From the NCBI GenBank assembly GCA_026003615.1, contig BPHQ01000001.1:620001-684000 (forward strand): a stretch of 64,000 nt of DNA. Reading direction: 5' to 3'. Under the pieces are notes generated by a model. It was not told the origin of the DNA, made no database searches, and worked only from the letters and a program-made list of their open reading frames with translations. This document shows positions 38,812 to 49,465 of the stretch, in pieces. A program made the translations under genes and the position numbers. Origin of the DNA: Bellilinea sp. Its GTDB lineage: Bacteria; Chloroflexota; Anaerolineae; Anaerolineales; Anaerolineaceae. The first letter of the stretch is position 1. The number at the start of each line of letters is the position of its first letter.

Positions 38812-41019
38812 TCAACCCGGATTGGTGCGATGAGCTTCCAGTACATTTGGAAGATTTTCAATACGGGTCAGGACTCGGCTGAGCTGATTGATATCACTGA
38901 TTTCAACCACCATACGAATGGAAGCCAGGTTGTGGGTCACTTTCAAATTAATGTCGAGCAAATTTACTTCTTCGTTGCTCATGATCATTGAAATGTCGTT
39001 CATTAATCCCTGTCGGTCATATGCTTTAACCAAAATATGAACCGGGTAGGTCTGGTGAGGCTCCCCCCAGGTTACTTTGACAATTCGTTCTCTCTCTTTC
39101 AAGCGCAGTACGTTCGGGCAGTCCTGACGGTGAATTGTCGCTCCCCGTCCGCGTGTTATGTAACCAACAATTTCATCCCCTGGGGCCGGATTGCAGCAGC
39201 GAGCAAAGGTGGTTAATAATCCTTTCAACCCCAGTACCGTGACACCATTTCCAGAAGGTTTGCTTTCTTTGGGCTGATGTAAAGTGAAAATAAAGGGATC
39301 TTTCCTGGCATTTTCATCACTGATGCGGTTAATTACCCTACCCAGGCCAATATCCCCGCAGCCAATGGCAACATACAAATCTTCCGCATTTTTGAAGTCA
39401 AAATCTTGCGCCAGTTTTTCAACATCCACATCTGCAATCCCAAGGCGGCGTAATTCTTTTTCAAACATGGCTTTGCCCTGGGTAAGGTTTTGTTCGCGAT
39501 CTTGCTTTTTGAACCATGCCCGGATTTTCGATCGGGCGCGTTGCGTTTTGACCAATCCCAGTGAGGGATTAAGCCAGTCACGGCTTGGCCCTCCCTGCTT
39601 AGCGGTGAGAATTTCAACCTGATCACCGGTTTTGAGGGTGTAGTCTAACGTAACCAGTTTTCCATTGACCTTGGCTCCCCGACAGCGGTTGCCAATTTCT
39701 GTGTGGACATGGTAAGCAAAATCAATAGGGGTTGAGCCAGCGGGTAGGTCAATAATATCTCCGCGAGGAGTAAAGACATAAACCCGGTCCTGGAAGACAT
39801 CACTCTTCATGCCTTCCACAAATTCCTGGGCGTCTTCAATTTCCTGACGCCATTCCATTAACTTACGCAGCCAATTTATGCGTTGTTCATATAATTCGTC
39901 TTTAGGTCCTCGTTCTTTGTAACGCCAATGAGCGGCAATACCATACTCAGCGTTCTGGTGCATTTCCATTGTGCGGATTTGCACCTCCAGAGGCTTTCCG
40001 TCATCGTAAATAACTGCTGTATGCAGGGATTGATAAAAATTGTCCTTGGGTGCGGCAATGTAGTCGTCAAATTCCTGTGGGATGGGGCGCCAGTGAGTAT
40101 GGATCACACCTAACGCGGCGTAGCAGGACGGGATATCTTTAACAATACAGCGGACGGCGCGCAAATCGCGAACCATTTCAAAGGTTTTCCCTTTTTCAAT
40201 CATCTTTTTATAAATGGAGTAAATATGTTTCGGTCGTCCGCTGATTTCGGCTTTGATCCCATTTTCACGCAGGATGGTTTGCATCCGTTGAATAATTTGT
40301 TGAATTTGACGTTCGCGGTCTTGACGGCGTTCAGCCAGATTTTCGGCAATCTCCCGGTACTTTTCCGGGTTGACATAGCGGAAGGCCAGATCTTCGAGCT
40401 CCCATTTTATTTGCCAGATGCCGAGCCGGTTAGCGAGAGGAGCAAAGATATCCAGGGTTTGCTGGGCGATGCGTTTTCGCTTTTCTTCTGGCATGTAACC
40501 CAGGGTACGCATGTTGTGAAGGCGGTCAGCCAATTTAATAAGGACAACCCGGATATCATCCCCCATAGCCAAAAAGACCTTACGGAGGGTTTCGTTCGTC
40601 ATGTCCTTGCGGCGGCTTCGTGTTGTGATTTCAACCGGTTCAGGAAGCAGGTCTTCATCTGCAATGGCGCTGTCGCGATGCTGGTCACCGCGGGAAACTC
40701 GAGGAAGATTGGTTAATTTGGTAACACCATCCACTAATTTGGCAACTTCATCGCCGAATTCCTTACGGATGTCATCAAGGGTCACAATGGTGTCTTCGAC
40801 CGTATCGTGAAGCAATCCGGCAATGACAACCGCCGGAGGAACCTGCATCTCAGCCAGAATGGCCGCAACTGCCAGACAATGACTCACATAGGGTTCACCG
40901 GAAGCGCGTTTTTGGCCCTGATGGGCGGCTTCAGCAAAGCGATAAGCGCGCATCACCATCTCGCGGTCAACCACGGAGTAGTTTTGTGGCAGAATTTCCA
41001 TCAGGCTGTCAATTTTCAT
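38812..41019 (-). CDS. RelA/SpoT-family (p)ppGpp synthetase/hydrolase
   Basis: HD domain HQGQKRASGEPYVSHCLAVAAILAEM...AGLLHDTVEDT; synthetase YKKMIEKGKTFEMVRDLRAVRCIV; TGS and ACT domains. Confidence 0.96.
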   Translation of the reverse strand: MKIDSLMEILPQNYSVVDREMVMRAYRFAEAAHQGQKRASGEPYVSHCLAVAAILAEMQVPPAVVIAGLLHDTVEDTIVTLDDIRKEFGDEVAKLVDGVTKLTNLPRVSRGDQHRDSAIADEDLLPEPVEITTRSRRKDMTNETLRKVFLAMGDDIRVVLIKLADRLHNMRTLGYMPEEKRKRIAQQTLDIFAPLANRLGIWQIKWELEDLAFRYVNPEKYREIAENLAERRQDRERQIQQIIQRMQTILRENGIKAEISGRPKHIYSIYKKMIEKGKTFEMVRDLRAVRCIVKDIPSCYAALGVIHTHWRPIPQEFDDYIAAPKDNFYQSLHTAVIYDDGKPLEVQIRTMEMHQNAEYGIAAHWRYKERGPKDELYEQRINWLRKLMEWRQEIEDAQEFVEGMKSDVFQDRVYVFTPRGDIIDLPAGSTPIDFAYHVHTEIGNRCRGAKVNGKLVTLDYTLKTGDQVEILTAKQGGPSRDWLNPSLGLVKTQRARSKIRAWFKKQDREQNLTQGKAMFEKELRRLGIADVDVEKLAQDFDFKNAEDLYVAIGCGDIGLGRVINRISDENARKDPFIFTLHQPKESKPSGNGVTVLGLKGLLTTFARCCNPAPGDEIVGYITRGRGATIHRQDCPNVLRLKERERIVKVTWGEPHQTYPVHILVKAYDRQGLMNDISMIMSNEEVNLLDINLKVTHNLASIRMVVEISDINQLSRVLTRIENLPNVLEAHRTNPG

Positions 41020-41097
41020 GCTAAGCCCGTTCTTGCTGGTAATTTATTGTAGTAAGTATACCTTTTCCCGCCTGACTTTCAAGGTGTGAATTGAACA

Positions 41098-41802
41098 TTA
41101 AACCTTTACATTCAGCGGAGAATGACCATTGTTGTGGCGAGCGACGAGATTAGCCAACTGAGAGAGATCAATTTGGGCAAGACTGTCGAGGATCAGGTTT
41201 GCTTCAGAAAGGTCCAATCTTCTGCTGATCGGGTTAGGTATGGCTACACAGAAAAGACCGGCTTGTCGGGCGGCTTTGATCCCATTCGGAGAATCTTCCA
41301 GAACAACAGCCTCGGCAGGTTCTACTTCCAGCATTTGGATGGCTTTCAAGTAAAGGTCGGGGGCGGGCTTTACATTTCGAACATCTTCTTTGGTGAGGAT
41401 GAAGCGGAAATAGGATGTTAACCCCATACGTTCAAGGTGACCCTGCACCCATGCGCGCGGAGAGCTAGAGGCGACTGCTAAACCGATGCCAGTGCTTTTT
41501 GCTTCATTCAGCAAGTTGACCACACCCGGAAGAGGTTGTAATTGATTGGCTTTTATAGTGGAGCGTTTCTTTTGCTCCTTCCAGAGGATAGCGTTTTCGG
41601 TTAAGATGCCCGCGCGTTGATGAAGAATTGCGGCAGCATCGAATGCTGCTGCGCTGGTGCCGAGGCAAGCCACCCATTCTTCAAATTTGAGTTCTGCCCC
41701 AAATTCCCGAAACATTTCCTGCCATGTTTCAAATTCGGGGCTTTCGGTATCAATGATCAATCCATCAAAGTCAAATATTAAAGCGCGAATCGGTGAAGTC
41801 AT
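41098..41802 (-). CDS. HAD-superfamily hydrolase (beta-phosphoglucomutase-like)
   Basis: ALIFDFDGLIIDTE...VVLEDSPNGIKAARQAG. Confidence 0.9.
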   Translation of the reverse strand: MTSPIRALIFDFDGLIIDTESPEFETWQEMFREFGAELKFEEWVACLGTSAAAFDAAAILHQRAGILTENAILWKEQKKRSTIKANQLQPLPGVVNLLNEAKSTGIGLAVASSSPRAWVQGHLERMGLTSYFRFILTKEDVRNVKPAPDLYLKAIQMLEVEPAEAVVLEDSPNGIKAARQAGLFCVAIPNPISRRLDLSEANLILDSLAQIDLSQLANLVARHNNGHSPLNVKV

Positions 41803-41885
41803 GATGCTTATCCAGAAATAACCTGTTTAAACTTGCACCCTGCCTTTCCGCAGAGTGCGTTGACAATCATACCATAAGGCCGGGG

Positions 41886-43052
41886 TTATTTGAGCAATTC
41901 CTGACCGGCAAACTGACGCTGTGGGGAGAGGATTTGGAGAATACTCTCGTCTTCCGGCAAGGTTTTGTTCAATACCAATCGAGCCAAAAATTCTCCCACC
42001 CCAGGTCCGAGCATGAAACCCTGCCCACACATACCCACTGCCAGCAAGAAATTGCGCGGGTTATTGGCATAACCGATGATCGGAAAACCATCAGGAGTCA
42101 TGGGATAAAGACCTCGCCAGGTACGGCGAACACGAATATGTTTCAGCCGTGGCATTACTTCAATCATCCGGCGCGATACCATTGGGAGAAATTGACTGGT
42201 TTCTTCCGTATCGGTTCCCCAGATATTTGGGGAAGGGGTAATGCAAAACACAATCTGCCCTGTGAGATGCTGGTAAAAGTAAAAATTGGAAGAACCTGCT
42301 GCCGGGCGGATGTCTACAATCATCGGATTGAGAAAGCGGGAAACCGGTTCGGTGATAGCTGCTTCATGCGAATCGGGAAACACGGGCAGATTTATTCCGG
42401 CCAGTTCGCCGACCTGACGCGCATGCCCCCCCGCCGCATTGATGATAATATCCGCTGTATAAATAGAACGATTTGTGTGGACAGCCGTAATTTCATCATT
42501 TTTCAAGGTAAATTTCTCAACTGTTTCGTGAAAGTGAAACTCGGCGCCCAACCGGCAAGCGTGACGGTAAAAGGCATGAATTGCTAGCATTGGAGAAGCA
42601 CTACCATCTTCTGGAGAGTATGTGCCTCCAATCAGATCGTTTGGGTTCAAATCGGGTACAACTTCCAGTAATTGTTGTTTATCCAACCAGTGGATATTCA
42701 AACCAAAAGATTGTTGCTTAACCAATAAATCTTTGAGGATTTTTTCTTCATGTTCACGGTAAGCCACAAAAACATAGCCACCGCGATACCACTCTATGTC
42801 ATCTCCATAGGTTTCTTTCCAGGTTGAAAAAATGTCAATACTCCGTAAGCAAAGACGAATTTTGGCAGGATCAGAATGGGTTGCTCGTATACCGCCAATG
42901 GCGCGTTTGTTTGATTCCTGACCGGGGCTGGCGGCGCGGTCAATGACCAGAGTTCTCAGCCCATTTTGGGCTAGAAAGAAGGCTGCTGGTGTACCAATTG
43001 AGCCAGCACCGATAATGATGACATCATAGTGTTTATGGTTCGATTCAATCAT
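41886..43052 (-). CDS. FAD-dependent amine/amino-acid oxidoreductase (DAO family); start 43052 or 43061
   Basis: YDVIIIGAGSIGTPAAFFLAQNGLRTLVIDRA...GGIRATHSDPAKIRLC...GLYPMTPDGFPIIGYA; partner of adjacent gene. Confidence 0.88.
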   Translation of the reverse strand: MIESNHKHYDVIIIGAGSIGTPAAFFLAQNGLRTLVIDRAASPGQESNKRAIGGIRATHSDPAKIRLCLRSIDIFSTWKETYGDDIEWYRGGYVFVAYREHEEKILKDLLVKQQSFGLNIHWLDKQQLLEVVPDLNPNDLIGGTYSPEDGSASPMLAIHAFYRHACRLGAEFHFHETVEKFTLKNDEITAVHTNRSIYTADIIINAAGGHARQVGELAGINLPVFPDSHEAAITEPVSRFLNPMIVDIRPAAGSSNFYFYQHLTGQIVFCITPSPNIWGTDTEETSQFLPMVSRRMIEVMPRLKHIRVRRTWRGLYPMTPDGFPIIGYANNPRNFLLAVGMCGQGFMLGPGVGEFLARLVLNKTLPEDESILQILSPQRQFAGQELLK

Positions 43053-45147
43053 GGATTTCATCCTCGTTTTCCGGGAGGATTCCCGCAAAAACCCCAAGAG
43101 GAACTTCAATAAAGAGCGGTCGCCGCGTATTTTCAGTAACCTGTTCAAGGGGAACGCCCTCTTCTCGAAAGAGGCGTAAGATAATATTGCCGCAAGTTTT
43201 TGAGCCGCAGGCGCCCATGCCAGCCCGCGATATGGCTTTGATTTCATTGATGTCGCGATAACCTTGCCGGATCAACTGGCGAATCTCCCCGGCAGTTACA
43301 TGCTCGCAGCGGCAAACGATCGTTTCATTCTGGATTGCATCGGTGTAGCGGTCGAGCGGTCGGGTTACTTCGGGTGGCTGAAGACGTATCCCTGCGATGC
43401 GGGTGGCGATGGAACGCGGTGCCTGTACCCGTACGATTAAGGTTCTGTCATTATTGGGAATCGAATTGATTCCGACCAACGGGACATTGCCCAGTTCCAT
43501 TCCATTGGTGTCAATCACGGTAATGGTTTGTTTTCCTTCCAAACTTTCCCGGCTAAATTCATAGGGAATGGACACAATCGGATTTTGTGGATCTTTACGG
43601 CTATTTACAAGAGTAATGGCAAGACCCGGGCAACCAGCCACACATTTTCCACAACCTTTGCAATTGTAATTGTCGCCAATAAAATGCGGAACACCGCGAA
43701 TATCGTCGGTTTCGATGACGATCAATTCCAATGGACACAGGGTTGTACAGGGATTACACGGAATTTCCTGCTGGCAGTGGATCACTGGCACGATACCGCT
43801 ATCCAGTTCGGGTAACTGCTCCGAATATACTTTACCGGGTTTTGATTTGAGGATTTCCCCGGTGTGGTACCATTCTTTTGGGATTTCAACTTGTGAATGA
43901 CCAAGGTGACGGAGGATTTCCAGCCCCTTAATTTTTCCCGAAAAAATGGCAGCGGATGCCTCGGCAATTTCTTCAGCATCCCCGGCTACAAAAGCAGGCA
44001 GGTTGTACCTGACGGCTTTTTGATAGAATTCGTTAACGGGGTCGAGACCGACTGCAATCAGAACGCAATCACATTTGAATGATTTTTCAGTGCCTTGGAC
44101 TGGCTTGAATTTTTCATCCACCTGCGCAATGGTTACTGATTCGACCTGATTCTTCCCGTGGGCGCTTAAAATGGTATGAGATGTGTAAATTGGCACGCCC
44201 ATGCGTGCCAGTTTATCTTTATGGACTTTGTAACCTCCACACTCTGGCAAAGCTTCAACCAGGCCGACCACCTCAATCCCGGCTTGCAATGCATGATAGC
44301 CGGCAATCAATCCAACATTTCCCCCGCCAACGATAAATAATCGTTCACAAGGTTTAACCAAGTCACGATTGACCAGGGTTTGAAAAGCGCCTGCGCCGAT
44401 GACTCCCGGCAGGGCATTTCCATCGAAGGCCAGGAATTTCTCGCGAGCACCGCAAGCTACCAGAAGAACCTGTGGTTGAATCAGAACATACTCCTGATTG
44501 TTTTTCAAAATGCCTACTTTTTGATCTTCAAACACTGCCAGGGCAGTGCTGTTCAACCAGATTTCGACAGAAGGATATGATCTAACCTCTTGTTCGAGAC
44601 GAGTGGCAATATCAATTCCCCGTGTTCCGGCGAAAACTGCCTCGCTCGAACCAAAAAACCGGTGGGTCTGTAGGACGAGTTTTCCCCCAAGCCGATGTTT
44701 ATCGTCCACCAGTAAAACCGGTATGTCGCGTTTTCCCAATTCAATGGCAGCGGACAGACCAGCCGGCCCGCCTCCGATGATCAACACCGGATAGCACAGT
44801 GTTTTGATCTCCCTCATTGGAGGAAGAAGATTATCTTTTGGCAACGACGGTAGACCGTTTATTGGATATACTCTAATCCCCTCTTTGACCAGCTCCATGC
44901 AGGATTTGACGGGTTTTCCGTCAGCAATAACCATACATTGGGCGCATTGCCCGTTAGCACAAAAAATTCCCAGAGGAGAGCCGTCTCTGGGATGGTGTCC
45001 GAATATATGAATGTTATTCGCAATCAAAGCGGATGCAATGGTTTCGCCTTCGTGGGCGGTGAGAGGTTGGTCCTGCCAGTAAAATGTGAAGTTTCTTTTT
45101 TCAATTGCCGGCAGGATGGGGTGCTTTTGAATTCTCCTTGAAGACAT
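43045..45147 (-). CDS. Multidomain oxidoreductase subunit: N-terminal 2Fe-2S, NAD/FAD oxidoreductase, ferredoxin-like 4Fe-4S, BFD-like [2Fe-2S]
   Basis: CANGQCAQCMV...VLIIGGGPAGLSAAIELGKR...CKGCGKCVAGCPG...CRCEHVTAGEIRQLIRQG...GMGACGSKTCG. Confidence 0.88.
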   Translation of the reverse strand: MSSRRIQKHPILPAIEKRNFTFYWQDQPLTAHEGETIASALIANNIHIFGHHPRDGSPLGIFCANGQCAQCMVIADGKPVKSCMELVKEGIRVYPINGLPSLPKDNLLPPMREIKTLCYPVLIIGGGPAGLSAAIELGKRDIPVLLVDDKHRLGGKLVLQTHRFFGSSEAVFAGTRGIDIATRLEQEVRSYPSVEIWLNSTALAVFEDQKVGILKNNQEYVLIQPQVLLVACGAREKFLAFDGNALPGVIGAGAFQTLVNRDLVKPCERLFIVGGGNVGLIAGYHALQAGIEVVGLVEALPECGGYKVHKDKLARMGVPIYTSHTILSAHGKNQVESVTIAQVDEKFKPVQGTEKSFKCDCVLIAVGLDPVNEFYQKAVRYNLPAFVAGDAEEIAEASAAIFSGKIKGLEILRHLGHSQVEIPKEWYHTGEILKSKPGKVYSEQLPELDSGIVPVIHCQQEIPCNPCTTLCPLELIVIETDDIRGVPHFIGDNYNCKGCGKCVAGCPGLAITLVNSRKDPQNPIVSIPYEFSRESLEGKQTITVIDTNGMELGNVPLVGINSIPNNDRTLIVRVQAPRSIATRIAGIRLQPPEVTRPLDRYTDAIQNETIVCRCEHVTAGEIRQLIRQGYRDINEIKAISRAGMGACGSKTCGNIILRLFREEGVPLEQVTENTRRPLFIEVPLGVFAGILPENEDEIHD

Positions 45148-45380
45148 GGGTGATCCTTTTCTGAGGTTAAGGATTTGCCTGCCAATGCCACATTGATTGT
45201 AACAGGAGCGATACATCCTATCTACTGAAATATGGCCGCTTTTTTACTCACGAGTGTCACCATTCCTTTGAAGGAATCTTCATCGAATGCCAGAAATCAA
45301 AGAAAAGCAGAACATCAAAACTGTGTTAAAATCGTACAGACAGCTATCATTGAAGAGATGTATTTTTGGAGGGTATCAAC

Positions 45381-46349
45381 ATGCGCAGAATTGCTGTGTT
45401 AACCAGCGGGGGGGACGCACCCGGTATGAATGCTGCCATTCGGGCAGTGGTCCGAACGGCAGCGATTCGTGGATGGGAAGTTTATGGGGTGCGTAACGGA
45501 TATGAAGGATTGATTGATGGAAAGATTTTTCCTCTTGGTGCTAGAGATGTGGGAGGGATTTTACAGCGCGGCGGTACAATTCTCGGCAGTGCTCGCTCAC
45601 CCGAATTCAAGACCGAGGCCGGGCAATTGAAGGCGATTCGTTCCTTGAATCAATTTGGGATTGAGGGTCTGGTAGTGATTGGTGGAAATGGCTCTCAGAC
45701 CGGTTCTCTGGCACTGCACCGGCATGGTTTTCCGGTTGTGGGAGTGGCTTCAACCATTGATAACGATCTCTACGGATCAGACATCACCATTGGAGTGGAT
45801 ACGGCATTGAATATTGCCCTTGAAGCCATTGACCGCTTGAAAATAACGGCATCTTCACATCAACGCGCTTTTTTGGTGGAAGTAATGGGGCGTGACTGTG
45901 GTTACCTGGCTTTGATGGCGTCCATTGCCGGCGGTGCAGAGGCTGTTGTCATCCCTGAGGTTGAAGTAGACCCGGAAGAGATTGCACAACGATTGGTGCG
46001 GGCTTATGAACGCGGTAAAGCCCACGCAATTGTGGTTGTTGCCGAAGGCGCTAAGTACAACGCTACCAAGCTGGGCTCCTATTTCGAAAAGCACCGCGAG
46101 CGTTTAGGTTTTGATTTAAGGGTTACCATTCTTGGGCATGTTCAGCGCGGAGGTGATCCTGGGGCGTACGACCGGATTTTAGCAAGTCGTCTAGGGGCAG
46201 GCGCGGTGGAAGCCCTTGAAAGGGGTGAATACGGTGTGTTGGTGGGTATGATTAAAAGTCAGGTCACCACGACCCCGTTGGAGGAAGTGGTCAGCAATAA
46301 GAAACAAATTGACCTGAAATTGTTTGAACTGGCAAAAATGCTGGATTAA
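45381..46349 (+). CDS. pfkA: 6-phosphofructokinase
   Basis: MRRIAVLTSGGDAPGMNAAIRAVVRTA...GGNGSQTGS...VASTIDNDLYGSDITIGVDTALN...LGHVQRGGDPGAYDR. Confidence 0.95.
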   Translation: MRRIAVLTSGGDAPGMNAAIRAVVRTAAIRGWEVYGVRNGYEGLIDGKIFPLGARDVGGILQRGGTILGSARSPEFKTEAGQLKAIRSLNQFGIEGLVVIGGNGSQTGSLALHRHGFPVVGVASTIDNDLYGSDITIGVDTALNIALEAIDRLKITASSHQRAFLVEVMGRDCGYLALMASIAGGAEAVVIPEVEVDPEEIAQRLVRAYERGKAHAIVVVAEGAKYNATKLGSYFEKHRERLGFDLRVTILGHVQRGGDPGAYDRILASRLGAGAVEALERGEYGVLVGMIKSQVTTTPLEEVVSNKKQIDLKLFELAKMLD

Positions 46350-46353
46350 TCGC

Positions 46354-47434
46354 CTAGCGTTTCCAGCGCAAATAGGCCTCGATAAAGCCGTCCAACTCAC
46401 CATCCAGGACGGCTTGTGTGTTTCCGGTTTCATAATCGGTGCGATGATCTTTGACCAGTTGATAGGGGTGCAGGACATACGAGCGAATCTGGCTGCCCCA
46501 CTCAGCTTTTTGATATTCGCCACGCAGGGCTTCCAGTTCTTTTTCCTGCTGCTCCTGTTTTAATGCCGCCAGGCGGGCTCTCAGAACGCGGAAGGCATTT
46601 TCGCGGTTTTGGGTTTGGGATCGCTCATTTTGACAGGTCACTATAATTCCGGTGGGAAGGTGCAACAAACGCACCGCAGTGGCGTTCTTTTGCACATTTT
46701 GACCCCCCGCTCCGGATGATTTGAAAATGTCAATGCGGACATCCTCTGGATTGATGACGATTTCATCATCATCCTCAATTTCTGGGAGGACTTCCACTAA
46801 AGCAAAGGAGGTGTGACGACGATGGGCTGCATCAAAGGGAGAAAGCCGGACGAGCCGATGAACTCCTTTTTCGGATTTCAGGTAGCCGTAGGCATATTTT
46901 CCATTGACAGCGATTGTAACGCTTTTGATGCCGGCTTCTTCCCCTTCGGTCATATCCAGAATTTCCGTTTCGTAACCGGAACGCTCTGCCCAACGCAGGT
47001 ACATGCGTTGGAGCATGGCCGCCCAATCCTGCGAGTCGGTTCCACCTGCTCCCGCGTGAATTGCCAACAGAGCGTTGCCCTTGTCATACGGCCCGGAAAG
47101 AAGGGTACTCAATTCCTTTTGTTCGAGGATTTTTTTCAGGTCTTCCACCTCTTGTTCGATCTCCGGCAACAAACTCTCGTCTTCCATTTGTGCCAGATCG
47201 AGCAAATCTGTGATTCTCCTTTCAAGTTTTTCCCACTCCTGAACTTCTTCCCGTAGAGCGGAAAGTTTTTTCATCAGTTGTTGGGCGTGGACAGGGTCAT
47301 CCCATAAAGCCGGATCTTCGGCTTGTTTTTCCAGCAATTCTAATTCAGACTTCTTGTTAGCGAAGTCAAAGATGCTCCATAAGATCATGGATTTGACGGG
47401 TATACTCCGTCAGCTGATCAATTAATTCCTGCAT
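46354..47434 (-). CDS. prfB: Peptide chain release factor 2 with programmed +1 frameshift
   Basis: ATG 47434 MQELIDQLTEYTRQIHDLMEHL then CTT TGA C (TGA 47366-47368) with upstream GGAG; +1 frame continues DFANKKSELELLEKQAEDPALWDD...GAGGTDSQDW...GAGGQNVQKNATAVRLLHLPTGI. Confidence 0.95.
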
Positions 47435-47457
47435 ACTTCCTCCCGTAAATCAATGCG

Positions 47458-48366
47458 TCAGGCAAGAATGCCATCCACAAATGCCTCGCGGTCGAAAGGT
47501 TGAAGGTCGTCCGGCTGCTCGCCCAATCCGGCAAACAGGATCGGAATACCCAATTCTTTTTGAATGGCAAAAGCCATGCCACCGCGGGCGGATGAGTCCA
47601 GTTTGGCGAGGATAATTCCAGTGATCTGCACGGCTTCTTTGAAGGCTTTAGCCTGCTGAAGTGCATTTTGTCCGGTGGTAGCATCCAGCACAAGCCAGGT
47701 GGCGTGCGGTGCGCCTGGCAGCGCCTTGCCGCTGACACGATAGACCTTTTTTAATTCTTCCATCAGGTTGTAGCGGGTATGCAAACGACCGGCTGTATCA
47801 ATAAAAACGATATCCATATTACGGGATATGGCTGCCTGTATGGCATCGAAAGCAACTGCACCGGGATCAGCGTTAGGTTGTCCGCTGACGATGGGCAAGT
47901 TGAGGCGTTCGGCCCAAACTTCCAGTTGGTCTACGGCTGCTGCACGAAAGGTATCGGCTGCACCAAGCAGGACTTTTTTGCCATGTTGGGAATATTTTTT
48001 CCCTAATTTGGCAATGGTAGTGGTTTTACCGGAGCCATTCACTCCGACAATTAACACCACTGCCGGTTTGTAATGGTCCAACTCAATCGGCGGGGCGGGG
48101 TCAAGGCGTTGAATCAGTTCACTGCGCAGCAGATTGCGCAGTTCGCTCGCTCGTATGATGCCCTGTTGGGCTGCTTTTTTCTGGAGGACACTGAGTACTT
48201 CCTGGGTGGTCTGAATGCCCAAATCAGCCTGAAGAAGGAGCGCTTCCAGTTCTTCCCAGGTGAATTCATCAATCTCGGTCGCTCCAAATACGGTTGCCAG
48301 TCTGCCAAAGGCGGCTTTACTGGTTCGGTTGAGAGCCTCTTTCCATTTTGAGAACAGTTCTGCCAT
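47458..48366 (-). CDS. ftsY: Signal recognition particle receptor FtsY
   Basis: VVLIVGVNGSGKTTTIAKLGKKYSQHGKKVLLGAADTFRAAAVDQLEVWAER...IVFIDTAGRLHTRYNLMEELKK. Confidence 0.96.
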   Translation of the reverse strand: MAELFSKWKEALNRTSKAAFGRLATVFGATEIDEFTWEELEALLLQADLGIQTTQEVLSVLQKKAAQQGIIRASELRNLLRSELIQRLDPAPPIELDHYKPAVVLIVGVNGSGKTTTIAKLGKKYSQHGKKVLLGAADTFRAAAVDQLEVWAERLNLPIVSGQPNADPGAVAFDAIQAAISRNMDIVFIDTAGRLHTRYNLMEELKKVYRVSGKALPGAPHATWLVLDATTGQNALQQAKAFKEAVQITGIILAKLDSSARGGMAFAIQKELGIPILFAGLGEQPDDLQPFDREAFVDGILA

Positions 48367-48376
48367 AGCGGGATGA

Positions 48377-49465
48377 TTATATCATAAGGGGATTGGGAGG
48401 GGAGTTCTGATCTTGTTGAATTGCCAGCTGGCCGCAACCGGCTTGAATATCAATGCCGCGCCGGATACGGATGGTGCAGGGAATACCATTGCGTTCCAAT
48501 TCGGCTTTGAACGCCATGGCACGTTCGCGTGTACTGCCTTTGCCGGTGTATTTTTTTGTGGGATTGAGAGGAATCACATTGACATGGCACAATAAACCTT
48601 CCAAAAGCCTGGCGAGTTTACGGGCGGTTTCCACAGAATCATTCACATTCTGGATCAAAGCCCATTCAAAGGTGATGCGGCGGCGGGTTTGGGCAACGTA
48701 ATCCCGACAGGCAGCCATCAATTCGTCGAGCGGATATTTTTTGTTAACTGGCAGCATTGAAGTGCGTAATTCATCATCGGCCGCGTGCAGGCTGATGGCC
48801 AGATTTATCTGCCGCTGTTCTGCTGCAAAGCGCCGGATCATAGGAATCAGTCCTACGGTTGAGATGGTGAACCTTCGCGCACCTAAATTCATACCGAAAG
48901 GGTGGTTGAGCCGATCAATGGCTGCCATGGTTGCTTCGTAGTTGTGGAATGGTTCACCCATTCCCATTAAGACGATATTGGTAACCGATTCGCCTTCCTT
49001 GTGGAGCAGGTTTGCATAATAAATGACTTGTTCCACAATCTCACCGCTGGTCAGGTTGCGTTTGAAGCCCATTTGACCCGTAGCGCAGAATACGCAACCC
49101 ATTGCACAGCCCGATTGGGTAGAGATACACAATGTCCGGCGTTTTTCATACTTCATCAGAACCGCCTCGATTGCCTTCCCATCCGGTAAATTGAAAAGGG
49201 TCTTGGTCGTTTCCCGGTCAGAGGAATGGAGCACCTGAATCGGTTCTAGCGAAACAAATCGAAAGGTATTTGCCAGTTGATTTCTCAACGAAACTGGCAG
49301 GTTGGTAAATTCTTCTGGACTTCGCCAATAATTTTTATACAGTCCTTCCCAAATTTGGCGTGTACGGAAGGAGGGTTGCTGCCAATCCTTAATTAAATGC
49401 TCAAGGTCGGCATAATCAATATCGTAAATCAGGGGTTTCGAAGAGAGTGGTACTACTTCAACCAT
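48377..49465 (-). CDS. rlmN: Dual-specificity 23S rRNA (A2503)/tRNA (A37) C2-methyltransferase RlmN
   Basis: Radical-SAM CAMGCVFCATGQMGFKRNLTSGEIVEQV...NIVLMGMGEPFHNYE. Confidence 0.95.
   Translation of the reverse strand: MVEVVPLSSKPLIYDIDYADLEHLIKDWQQPSFRTRQIWEGLYKNYWRSPEEFTNLPVSLRNQLANTFRFVSLEPIQVLHSSDRETTKTLFNLPDGKAIEAVLMKYEKRRTLCISTQSGCAMGCVFCATGQMGFKRNLTSGEIVEQVIYYANLLHKEGESVTNIVLMGMGEPFHNYEATMAAIDRLNHPFGMNLGARRFTISTVGLIPMIRRFAAEQRQINLAISLHAADDELRTSMLPVNKKYPLDELMAACRDYVAQTRRRITFEWALIQNVNDSVETARKLARLLEGLLCHVNVIPLNPTKKYTGKGSTRERAMAFKAELERNGIPCTIRIRRGIDIQAGCGQLAIQQDQNSPPNPLMI

Noticed and set aside
38796-38861. N-terminal extension of the moeA ORF
   Set aside because: Would overlap the relA/spoT stop region; MTELISVNQALLQIL at 38795 is the natural MoeA start.
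41934-42587. 217-aa plus-strand ORF antisense to the FAD oxidoreductase
   Set aside because: Opposite a clear DAO-family frame; no family signal.
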